Part shown: positions 36,502 to 46,842 of the stretch, piece by piece
Layout of the letters: each line of letters opens with the position of its first letter
Position numbering within the stretch: the stretch's first letter is position 1
Assembly (NCBI RefSeq): GCF_000801105.2
Contig: NC_079514.1
Coordinates: 9,672,001 to 9,736,000, forward strand
From: Raphanus sativus
Lineage: Eukaryota > Streptophyta > Magnoliopsida > Brassicales > Brassicaceae
Length of the DNA: 64,000 nt
Direction: 5' to 3'
Notes under the pieces: model-generated
Seen by the model: the letters and a program-made list of their open reading frames with translations, nothing else
Told to the model about the DNA's origin: nothing
Database searches by the model: none
Program-made: the position numbers and the translations under genes

Positions 36502-36554
<53 letters not shown>
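36502..36554. repeat. (TA)n microsatellite in intron 6 of TPS21 copy 2
   Basis: Perfect TA tract; absent from the matching intron of copy 1. Confidence 0.9.
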
Positions 36555-36556
<2 letters not shown>

Positions 36557-37657
36557 AAAACAAATGAAGCGAAACAATCGAAGCAAATACATGCTTAAGG
36601 TTACATATTAATTATGTGAATGATAAATTTACTAATCTCAAGACCAAATATTTATTTTCTCTTTAAAAAATATCGCTATCCTGATAAAAGTAGTTTTAAA
36701 AAAAAATCTGAAAAGTAGTAGTTCTCTTAACAAAAAAATGTGACTTTTTCTAGTATACATATATTTAAATCAATTCCAGAATCAAAGAGTTTATAAAGTC
36801 CTAACTGTATATACATGTTTATTAATTGAAAACATTTGACAAATAGATTATGGTTTGCAGTTTGAACAAAAAAGGGAGCACGTGGCAACGGGTATTGACT
36901 GCTATATGAAGCAATTTGGTGTTTCCAAGGAACGAGCAGTGAAAGGAATAGAAACCCTTCTTTCCGATGCGTGGAAGGACATGAACCAAGAGCTAACGAG
37001 GCCTCATTCATGCCCGTTCCCTCTTTTGATGCGAATCTTTAACCTATCCCGTGTCATCGATGTATTCTATCGGTACCAAGACTGTTACACCCACCCTGAG
37101 TTCCTGAAACAGCACATTGTTTCCTTGTTCATCGAAGATATACCCATTTAAAAACATCTGTGTGATTGTTCCTATATATCTATGGCGTAATAAAATGATG
37201 GCCAAATAAATTTCTAGACACTTAAAACGTGTCGCTCTCAACATATATGCCATTTGTATTTCCGTTGTATGTGTGGCTGTTGTTATGCTGGTAGTACATC
37301 CATTTCCATTTCTATTTCTATTTTTATTTGTATTTATGTTGGTTAATCCATTTGTGTTCGAATAATTATTTGCATGAGTTGGTTTTTTTTTTATAACTCA
37401 GCTGGGAAATTTGAAAAAAAAAACTCAAAATAAAATGTTCTGATTTTAAGTAAGTTTGGATTATGAGATAAATGGTTATTGTTATTTATGAGATAAATGC
37501 CCAAAAAAACACACCTGAAACGTGTACTTTTTTTGGTATGAGAACACTAGTTAGTTTTGGGGAAAAAAATTCAAAACTAAAAAGACAATAACAGTTACGA
37601 TTTACAAAGTCTGTGGCTTCAGAATCCTCTACACCAATCTTAAACCTGTTCAAAGAT

Positions 37658-39768
37658 CTACAATCTTTTGAGGACCAAAACTCCACATCCAATGCCTAGA
37701 AAAGTTGCTATGGAGACCCCAAAAACGCCCGAGAGAATCCCTGGGACGACAAGAGAGGTCCATCCTTTAGCGGTCGCCATGGCACAAGCAGTGGTTGGAC
37801 CTCCTATGTTAGCGTTTGACGCAAGAAGCAGTAGCTTCATGTCGAGACAGAACAGCTTCCCCAGAAGCAAAGTCATTGCAAGATGAACCATTACTTGAAT
37901 TACAGCAAAGAGGAAGATACTTGGGGCAGTGTTGATCACATTCCATACACTCCCTGTAGCTCCTAGAATCGTGAAAAATACCTGAAAAAAAAAATAAAAG
38001 ATTCAGAAATGAAAAATGGTTTATAATGGATAGAGTGTGTAATAAAAGGAAGTACCTGCATGAGAACAAGAGAGAAGGTTTCAGCAGAAGGTGCTAGAGA
38101 ATTGAAGAAATCAGGGAAAGAAGTAGCCAAGAGGACTGTGATGGCTGTAACAGCAGGAAGCATGCCTCTTTGGATCTTCAATAGCTCTGTCATCGAAATA
38201 GCAGCTTTACATATGAGGAAAGAAACTGATAATGCAATTGAAGTTGAAACCACTCTGTTCTTGTCCTCAGCTTTGTCATCCTTAGTCATGCCGGCATCTG
38301 CAAGAATGAGGAAAGATGCTGAGGTGGTCTCAGGTGGTAAAGTAGCTCAAACGAAGTAGCTCTACTTAGTAATTAGTACAACTTAGACGAACTTTACCAG
38401 GGGAAGATGCTGAGGTGGTCTCAGGTGGTATCTTTGAGGCTAACGCAAACAACACCATAAAGTGTAAAGCACAAATGACATTATCCACAGCCACCCCTGC
38501 CGCTACAACAGATGGAGAAATGCGCAGAGCCTCTGATATCGCAACAAAGTTAAGGGCTGCAGAGAGAAAAAAAATAAGAACCAACAATAAAGCTATATAA
38601 CCTTCAACATTGGGTACCAAGATGTGTTAACAAGCTAAAAGAAGCAAAATGAGGAGGAGGCTCAAGAAAACTTACATCCACCAATGTAGCTACCCATAAG
38701 AGCAGCTGCTATTTTCCAATTATCCGGACCGAGTGATCTCATCGGTACAAGCATGAAAGCCACCACAGTCCCCACAACCGTCGCCACTGCCACGCACCAA
38801 CTACATATTAAAAACCCCACTAATCACACCATCATAATAGACAATGCAGCTTCATAAATGAACAACACTCTGTTTCTCAAAACACTCAATCACAATGTAG
38901 CTTCATCAAGGACCAACCTTTACACAACACTCTGTTTCTTAAACACTCAATCACAATGTAGCTTCATAAAGGAGCAACCTTTACACAAAAATCTGTTTCT
39001 CAAACACTCAAATCACAATGTAGATTCATAAAGGAGCAACCTTTACACAACGCTCTGTTTTCTCAAACACTCAATGACAATCTAGCTTCATAAAGGAGCA
39101 ACCTTTACACACCTCTCTGTTTTCTCAAACACCTAAGCTAATCCAAAGTCATGACCTTTTCTACATATGAAAGATGAAATCATCTTACCAGACCCAATTA
39201 AGAAAGCGAGGAGGAGTGACCCAGTGGATCGGATAATACGACGGAGATCAGCTCTAAACAACAGCAACGGAATCGTATGCGGCAAGAGGAACTCCATGAA
39301 GAACGAATACGACGGCGTCTCGAACGGTAAGATCCCTAAGTTGCTCGCGGCGAGCCCAAGCAAGGTGCTGGTCAACGCACCACTCACCATACTCCCCATC
39401 TTCGTCTTCTCCGACCTTCGAGAAGTTCGGTAAAACCTCAGAAACCGAATCAGTAATCGATAAAGCCCTAAAAGACAATAACTGGGAAGTCACAAACAGT
39501 TGAGATGATTTTACCAGACACCGAAGGCGCCGGCGGCGAAGAGAGCCGCCCATTGACCCCAGTGATCGGTGGGAGATATCAGAGGGAGTCGCAGTTGCGA
39601 GGAGACCTCCACACGCCGAGGTGAGACGTGACGCGGAGGTGGAGGAAACTGCGACGGGAGCGTTCCCGGCGATTTGTTCCGGCGGAGGGAAGGCGACACG
39701 TGGTGCAATAACGATGCTGGTGGTGACAGTGGATTTAGCGACACACGTGTGAATGTAAGAAGTGCCAT
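37658..39768 (-). CDS. DUF819 (YjcL-like) multi-pass membrane protein, plastid-targeted
   Basis: Six exons join in frame to 438 residues: 39515-39768, 39189-39415, 38676-38786, 38398-38556, 38056-38297, 37658-37981. The first ~50 residues (MALLTFTRVSLNPLSPPASL onward) are Ser/Pro/Arg-rich with no acidic residues, a chloroplast transit peptide pattern. The rest is hydrophobic with many helices: DHWGQWAALFAAGAFGVW, the conserved LPHTIPLLLFRADLRRIIRS, LGPDNWKIAAALMGSYIGG, VAISEALRISPSVVAAG, and a C-terminal ASNANIGGPTTACAMATAKG with GVFGVSIATFLG. This is the full DUF819 pattern; the family resembles secondary transporters but no substrate is established. Position matches At5g24000. Intron 4 is only 100 bp and carries a duplicate of the 3' end of exon 4. 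A Harbinger element starts 49 bp upstream of the ATG. Confidence 0.88.
38846..39132. repeat. Minisatellite, 61-62 bp unit, about 4.5 copies, in DUF819 intron 2
   Basis: Units start AATCACAATGTAGCTTC at 38888, 38949, 39011 and 39073 (last two diverged), with a partial unit before. Non-coding, within the intron 38787-39188. Confidence 0.85.
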
Positions 39769-39816
39769 TGATTGGAAGCAGAACCGTTGGATACAGTTAA
39801 GGAGTCCATTTTATGA

Positions 39817-41794
39817 GAGCAACATTAATGGTTGGACAAAATTTTGGTCCTTAGAGTATTTTAATGTTATTTTTGGTGAGGGACAAAAACTAAGGACATT
39901 CTCATAATATTTGATTATTGGTTGGACTTTGTAAAGTCCTTAGAAAATTAATTAATTATTTTAATTAAAAAAGAAATAGATAATATAGAAAAAAACATGA
40001 AAAATTACAAAGTTGAAAATTAAAACATAAAAACATAGAAACCAAAGTACAAAAAACACCAAATAAAATCAATATTGCAAACAGGTTGGATGAGATATTT
40101 CAAGAGAAAAACTCGGCTAGGAGCTTGTTTTTGGCTACTTCTTCAGCCTCACTGAGTGGTTGGCTTTTGGCTAGGAGTGTGTCTAAGATGGCAAGCTTTG
40201 AAAGCTTCTCTTTCTTTCCCAACTCCTGGTCCCTCATATCCCAAACCTCCGCGTTGTCAGCAACTGACTTCCCCTTCCCATTACTCCTTTTAGCTTTTGC
40301 AGCCTTCACACCTTCCGGATGTTCCTCTTGTTCACCAACACTTGCATCAACACTGGGGTTTGCTGCTTGGGAATCTGTTCGAACACTTTTCCTCTTTGAT
40401 CTACCAGTAGGAGTGGTGTTGAGGTTAAGTCATTTCTGCTCAAACCGCAAGACACACCACGCATGCTCAAGAGTGAATTTGGACTCTTGATCAGCGTAGT
40501 AAATTTTATGGGCGACCTTGAGCACATCATTATCATGCTGACCACCTTGAAGTCATTTGGAGGGATGGTTAAATAGGTGAAACTGTAATTACGCCTATCA
40601 CAATGACCTAACACCAAAAGTACATCTCACTTATTACACATTACACAACCATAATCACCTAACTACCAAGTGCATTAACTACCAAACTAACTAGCCTTGC
40701 AAACAAACTAAACAATCAAATCACAATACTTCATAACGGAAACAAGAGTTCAAGTCTACACCCTTTAGTTGCAATCAAACTACAGATTTATTTCAGTATA
40801 GAAAGTTAATTATGTAATCACAGAGTTAATATACACGAGTTCAACTAACTTGATTACTTGAGAGATGAAGAGAAAGTTGAGAGATGAAGAGAAAGTTTAT
40901 TACCTTAATCAAACGGTTGTATCTCTTTCAGATTTTTACTACTCCGAACCCGGTTATTGTAGACGATCCTCACCTTACCTATTAACCTCAGAAGCAAAAG
41001 AACACACGTATCAATTAATCAAAACAGAACACGAAAACTACACAGATAAGTATCATCAAATAACCACAGTATCATCAAATAACCACACAGATCCGTATCA
41101 TCAAAATATATATATAGATATATAGCAAACCAATCAAAGCAATCAAAGAATATAAAGATACAAGGATTTTTCAAATCCATAAAATAGATTTACTGATATT
41201 TCGACTTCTCAAATCCCTAAAATATATATATAGCAAATCAATTTTTCAAATCCATAGAAAAGATATATAGATATATAGCAAATCGATTTTTCAATTCCAT
41301 AGAAAACATATATAGATCGGAAAACGAGAACCAAATTACATGCAAATCATACGGAGGAGGAACATCTACCCTTTAACCTTCGAATACCGGAAACGATGTT
41401 GATGAGAGAGTAGAACCGCCGAGATCACCGCCAAGAGCACTGCCGAAAGCACCGCCGAGAGAAAACCCGAGAGAACCGCCGAAATAAAGGACGAAGACAG
41501 CGACGAGAGATACGCTTTCCCAAACCGTCGAGAGATACAGAATCTGGAAGATATCCCTCGGAAACACGATCACCAGAGAGAGAACGAAAATCACGAGATT
41601 TGTGAAACAAGACCTTCAATCTCACTTCCCCTCACGATTTGCTTTGGCCACTCTCCTCACGCCACGTCTTTCCCAAGGACGCGTGATTTTACTTCTTAGC
41701 TAAGAAGCGTCCCACTAATTTTTTGATTTATTGCATTTATTTTTAATGACAATAACACTAAGGACTTCGTTTAGATACACCGTTAATGGTGGTC
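39817..41794. mobile_element. PIF/Harbinger element, non-autonomous, with ORF1 remnant
   Basis: 1978 bp. Left end GAGCAACATTAATGG, right end complement GACCACCATTAACGG (12 of 15 identical), further similarity GTCCTTAG inside both ends. Flanked by TGA (39814-39816, 41795-41797), a variant of the usual 3-bp TWA target. It holds a degenerate ORF1 but no DDE transposase. It lies just upstream of the DUF819 start. Confidence 0.8.
40100..40531 (-). pseudogene. Harbinger ORF1 (Myb/SANT-type, NAM-associated C-terminal domain) remnant
   Basis: Minus strand reads DDVLKVAHKIYYADQESKFT, LEHAWCVLRFEQK, an in-frame TGA where the family has Trp, then LNLNTTPTGRSKRKSV and DQELGKKEKLSKLAILDTLL, AEEVAKNKLLAEFFS. 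This is the C-terminal half of the plant PIF/Harbinger ORF1-type proteins often labelled glutathione S-transferase T3-like. The N-terminal SANT part is absent or beyond recognition. ORF1 normally helps the transposase bind element ends; this copy cannot. Confidence 0.75.
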
Positions 41795-42599
41795 TGAGTT
41801 GATTACAGTATAGGACATATTTTGAGTTTCTATTGCATATTAAGACACTTTCTGCTTGTAAGACACTTTGTGGTGGACCCAAAGAGAATGTAGACTATTA
41901 TACCCTCGTTGAGACAAAAGAGAAATTGACTTATGATTTAGTCATGGTTTAGTCACGTGAACTTTTGTTCTCGTTTCAATTTTTTTTTTTAAATTGTTTC
42001 AAAATAGTTTGAAATAATTATTTTATTTTTTATCAAAAATTTTGGTTATGATGTGGATGTCGATACCAACTTGATTATGGATAAAAAAAAATCTTTTAAA
42101 TTTGTGGATAGAGAATTGAATCTTAATATGGTGAATAGTCATTCAAACACTAAACATAGATAAAAAAACTGTGACACATTAAAAGGCTATAAATATAGAT
42201 GACAATGTGTCCACAATCTCAAAGATCAACAAGTTAATAAATTCAAACCAAAAACAGTCAATTACATGGAGAAAAACAAAGGTTGGGTGATGAAAAACAA
42301 AACTAAACTAACCAAGAAGTTAATAACTTCAAACATGTCCAACAAAAAAAACAAAGCTCAAAACACTCGATCATATTTGGATAGTGTTGTGGAATATAAA
42401 AATGTGGATGGCTATACTTGGAACATGAGTATGTGAAAGTATTGTAGCAGAGAGATGTGGATGTTGATGGTGGTTATTTTTATACTCTGTAAATGTTGTT
42501 CAGAACGTCATGAATGGAACTGTGAACCTTGGAGGCCAGATACCTGCCTCAGTTTCTAGGGAAAGCTCAACTGTCTCAAGAATATAGAAAGCTATTTTG

Positions 42600-43110
42600 T
42601 TCACATAATACGAGATAAATCAACCTCCACTTTGGTGATTTGCTCCTCCTTCCATTCTCCACCATGTCCATGTCGCCTCCACCTTTGTATCCCTCACGAC
42701 TTCTACTTCCACCGTATCCACCACCACCTCCACCTCCTCCTCCTCCTCCCTGAGTAACCATCTCCACCACCACTGAATCCACCTCCGTTATGGATACGAC
42801 CACAACTTCCAATTTGGTATCCACCGCCATCATAGCCGCCTCCTCCGTATCCACCACCTCCGCATCCATAACCACCTTAACCTCCACTCTAGTATCCACC
42901 TCTACTTTTACCTTCGTATCCCCCACTCTCACGTCTTCCACCTCCACCGTATCCACCTCCTCCTCCTCTCGAGTAACCACCATTGTATCCACCTTTCACT
43001 TTCATATCCACAACCACAACCACCACAACGTCCACTCCAGTATCCACCGCCACATCCACCACGGCCTCCGCAAGTTGCTCTCGCTTCCACTCCCGTTTTC
43101 AATTCCCGTA
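42600..43110 (-). pseudogene. Glycine-rich (GRP-like) protein pseudogene
   Basis: In minus-strand frames the DNA encodes runs such as KGGYNGGYSRGGGGGYGGGG, RRESGGYEGKSRGGY and GGYGCGGGGYGGGGYDGGGY, broken by stops and frameshifts. The GRRE-GGY pattern recalls the C-terminal domain of glycine-rich RNA-binding proteins such as GRP7/GRP8. No RNA-recognition motif was found upstream (43110-43300). The plus-strand Thr/Ser-rich frame is its shadow. Confidence 0.5.
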
Positions 43111-43718
43111 ACGGCGGCGCAGAAGAAGAAGATCAAGAGAAGGTTAGGGATCCGAAGATCCTATCAACTCAAGACTGTAAATTTTCATCGGCGGAACCAG
43201 AACGCCATCAAAATTGATTTGCAGAGCAATCTTATCATCAATGTCTCTATCAAAATTGACACATCGTAAATAGTGATGAAGGCAGCAAAGGGCTGAAATC
43301 TTGCACTGTTACTCTCATACGCTGGCACCAGAGAAGGAAATTGCAGTCTACGAACATAGCCAAGCCTTGGTAATCTGACATCAATTAGAAAAAAAAATTA
43401 GGGTTCTATCTCTTCATCGGGAGAAGAAGGACAACTAAAGAGATTAAAGTTACTGATTGGAGATAATAATTGGGAAAGTGGAATTTTTCTCTTTTACTTT
43501 CTTTTTAGACTTTAAACAATTAATCAATAAACCAAAATATTTTGGTTGAGAAAGCAACGAAAGTAACGACAAGAATATGTTGATGGAGGGCATATATGAC
43601 AATCAACACCACTAAAGTGTGTGGCAAGTGGATTGTGTTTTTTCTCGTAATTAGAAACACAAAAAGTGTCTCTGGAGGTAAATTTTTCCCATTTTATTAA
43701 GTTTAAATTTTTATTCCA

Positions 43719-43800
43719 AGGCCAGCGGATCAGGTTTCGGTGGCCCATTTAGGCCCAATAAAGAGGAAGATGGAGTTGAACTTGTCTGTAAAGAGAGACT
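43719..43800 (+). repeat. Second copy of the flanks of the 28.4-29.0 kb insertion (empty site)
   Basis: CAGGTTTCGGTGGCCCATTT, GATGGAGTTGAACTTGTCTG and CATCGGTAAAG align with 28353-28409 joined to 29041-29080, without the 631-bp insert. Part of a segment duplicated in this locus; the original function is unknown. Confidence 0.65.
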
Positions 43801-45625
43801 ACATCGGTAAAGTTTTTTATTCTTTTTCTTTTCTGTTATAGATAATAATAAAAAAAACATTTGTATTTCAAGTTATTCATAATCTTTATATTTCACAAAA
43901 ACTAAATTTTAGCCGGACCAACATGCATCCAAATAACTCAACCTGAAGCGGATTCAATTTTTATATGATCTGTACGAATCAGTCCGGCGTCATGCATTAT
44001 GGTTTGTATATATATGTCCAAAACCACACTGTTACTAGGCTATTTGAACATAACCCAAGGATTACGATCTACTTTAACATCTCTATCAATTGATTAACAA
44101 CTTGCATAATGTTTTTAAGACAACCAGTAATTAAACCGGAAACATTTGGATCATAAATTAATATGATTAGACCAAATATAATTAAATCTGAACACTTCAG
44201 TAAAACTTTTAAACATAGTAAATTTTAGTTATTGAATTTTCAATAAGAAATAATTATGAAATAAAGTTAAAATATAAACCAAAATATAAATATTTTTAAA
44301 TCAAATATAAATTACATTTTGATTTTAAATACTTATTATCATTATTTACAAAAAAACTGAGTGTAATAAATATATATAATTTATTTGTAGTATTACAATG
44401 ATTTAAAAGATTAAAACTAAAAAATAATAGTAAATTATAAATAATTTAGGTTTTTATCCACCTGATTTATTAACCGATTAACTTGGTCCGACCACCTTTC
44501 GGTCCGGGTCCGGGTTTATATATGATTTGCATTGATTTCTCCAATTAATCTAAGGGACATTGTAACATATGGATATATGATATACACCCACCAAATAATT
44601 AGAAAGATGGTAATAAAATCTTTATAAACTATCTTAAAGAAGATATTATAACCAAGCACATTGATGTGCTCTCTGATGCGTTACGTTTTTGATGATGGAC
44701 TACTCGGCGTTTGTGTCTTCTCTCAGCAAATTTGTTGCCGATGTTACGTCTTTCAGCTACCACATGCTTTCTTAAATAATCAACACTACACTACTCTTTT
44801 CTTGTTCATGGTTCTTTATTGGTTTTGTTGTAACCATTATGAGTGGTAGTTGACAGATTCTTAGTTTATAAAGTGAAAAATTACTATGTCAATAGCAATT
44901 TCTCCTATAAAGCTATACCTATCAAATTTAGTAAGACTAAACTCTATAAATGGTAACTTTTAAGTTTTTAACTGATTATAATATCTACATTAAAGCAAAA
45001 ATAGGGTTATTTTTGCTCGTGAAGGACAACTCGTGCAAGATTGAGATGTGTATCAACATCAGTAACATCTAGACGATAAAGTCAATTACCCAATATCACT
45101 CGTTTATGACCTCACTTGCGTTGACAAATGACATAAACAAAGAATTAGACATATACAAAACAAATAAAACGATGCACATTAGCTTAAACAAAACAAAGAC
45201 ATCAAACATAATATAATCAGAGCTAAGATGGGGACCTGATAAAAAGAAAGAAACATCACAAATCAGAACAAGACATAAACAAGAGAAACATATTTGGAAA
45301 ACGTAACGATGATTATGACAGCAGATTAAAGTAAAAACAAGATTACCCGACGATCACCAATTTGAGTCATATGATTTAGGAATTCCTATGATTTATTGCT
45401 CTCATGTAATCTTGGCATCTTGTTTTCTATACTTTGAGGAAAAAGATGGATTCCTCCTAAGAAGAATACTTCAAATAGCTAGCCTTCGTTATTTTCACTA
45501 GCTCGGTCCAAGCCCATTAACTGCATGGTGAAGAGTGAAAACCCAGTCATAATCTTACTTATTTTTTTCTTTTCACTGTCATAATCTTACTTATGATAGC
45601 GTATAAGAGTGGTTAGCTAAAGCTT
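43801..45625. other. Intergenic, no gene seen
   Basis: AT-rich DNA. The CGGTCCGGGTCCGGG phrase at 44500 resembles decayed hAT elements. The 62-codon frame at 44661 shows no family likeness. Confidence 0.45.
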
Positions 45626-46553
45626 CTATCTTATTAAAGTAGAAGTACTTTAAACTTTTGTTTGGTAACAGGAATATGAGTCTTAAAAAAATTTAATTTT
45701 GTTTGGTAACAAAGATAGTAGAGAATTTTGTATTTTCCTTATTTAGATGATAGATTTAAGTATTTAATATATTTTCCTAATTTAAATGATAGATTTCTTT
45801 AATAGAATGAATCTTAACCAAAATAAATTTTCTAATAGATTTTTTGTTAACATTTAATATTTTTCAATATTTATCAATAAAAATAATAAAATAAAAAACA
45901 CACATCAAAATCAATTTATATATCATATAGATAAAATATAAAATATTTATTTATAAATTGTTAGTATAACACTTTTATAATATAAGTCCAATTAGTTATA
46001 AATATCAGATTTTATATGATAGACTGTGATATAATAGACGATTAAAATCACATAATATAATTATTTAAAATAATATATAAAATTTTTGTTTTAAAATGTA
46101 TACTAACAATTATGTAATACATATTAATTTACACTCATATATATATATATATATATATATTATCATTAGAACAAAGAAAAAAATTGAAGTGAAAGCAAAT
46201 ATTTATACGGCCACGGGTCAAACTATAGAAATAAACAACAATGGCGTAAGATTTTTTTTAACAAATTTATTTTAATTTCAAATATGTTTATATATTTTAT
46301 GTATTTAAAAATTATTTTATTTGTTATTAAGAATGCTAAGATTTTGGAATGGAAAAAATTATGACCCATCTCTATATTATTTAATTAGGAATTTAAAATT
46401 TATATCAAAATATTTTTTTAAACATTTAATTCTTATTATAACTACAAATGTTAATTTTCAATCTAAATTTATGTTTAAATATTACAAATATATCATTTAT
46501 AAATAAAAAAACATAAAATAAATACCCGCCCGGTTGGGCGGGTCAAGATCTAG
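45626..46553 (+). mobile_element. Non-autonomous Helitron in the CrRLK1L promoter
   Basis: 3' end ACCCGCCC-GGTT-GGGCGGGT (46524-46543), 6 bases, then CTAG (46550-46553) and host T. A likely 5' end TCTATCTTATTAAAGTAGAAG lies near 45626, though the preceding base is T rather than A, so that end is less sure. AT-rich, no coding. Confidence 0.7.
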
Positions 46554-46842
46554 TTCTTCCTTAATCTTTTACCTAAACAGTAAACTCAATTATTTGAAAA
46601 AGCAAAACTTTTTGAAAACGATAGCCACCGAAAAACAAAAAAAAAAAAAAGCTTGTTAAACTAGTTTTTGTTTTGGTTTCCCATTTGTAGTTGACAAAAC
46701 TCGCAGCTTAATGATTCTCAACACACTTTCTTTTTTATTCACTGACATTAGTGGAAACTACAGAACAGCGCCAGCGAATACGCACTCTCTATTTCCTCTT
46801 CCATCTTCATCTTCTCCTCTCACAAAGCTATCATCATCTCCA

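Larger units (their letters stand above)
34327..37151 (+). pseudogene. TPS21-type sesquiterpene synthase, copy 2, inactivated
   Basis: Same seven-exon plan as the gene at 21200: 34327-34418, 34538-34820, 34927-35515, 35602-35820, 35922-36060, 36195-36443, 36861-37151. Exon 1 has lost one base (ACATTGGGAAG for ACATCTGGGAAG), giving a stop a few codons later. Exon 3 has a 4-base insertion, a 1-base loss that restores frame, then a 2-base insertion, and is split by a 205-bp Harbinger MITE. Exons 2, 4-7 and all their splice sites remain good, including DDTYD and the C-terminus IEDIPI. Intron 6 has expanded with a TA tract. A TATA-like box lies near 34260. Loss looks recent relative to the duplication. 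Confidence 0.93.

Noticed and set aside
38846..39132. Possible CRISPR-like array
   Set aside because: Whole 61-62 bp units are similar with no unique spacers, and it lies in a plant intron: a minisatellite.
42790..43269. Thr/Ser-rich 159-residue ORF
   Set aside because: Complement of the glycine-rich repeat; composition follows from the repeat, with no domain.
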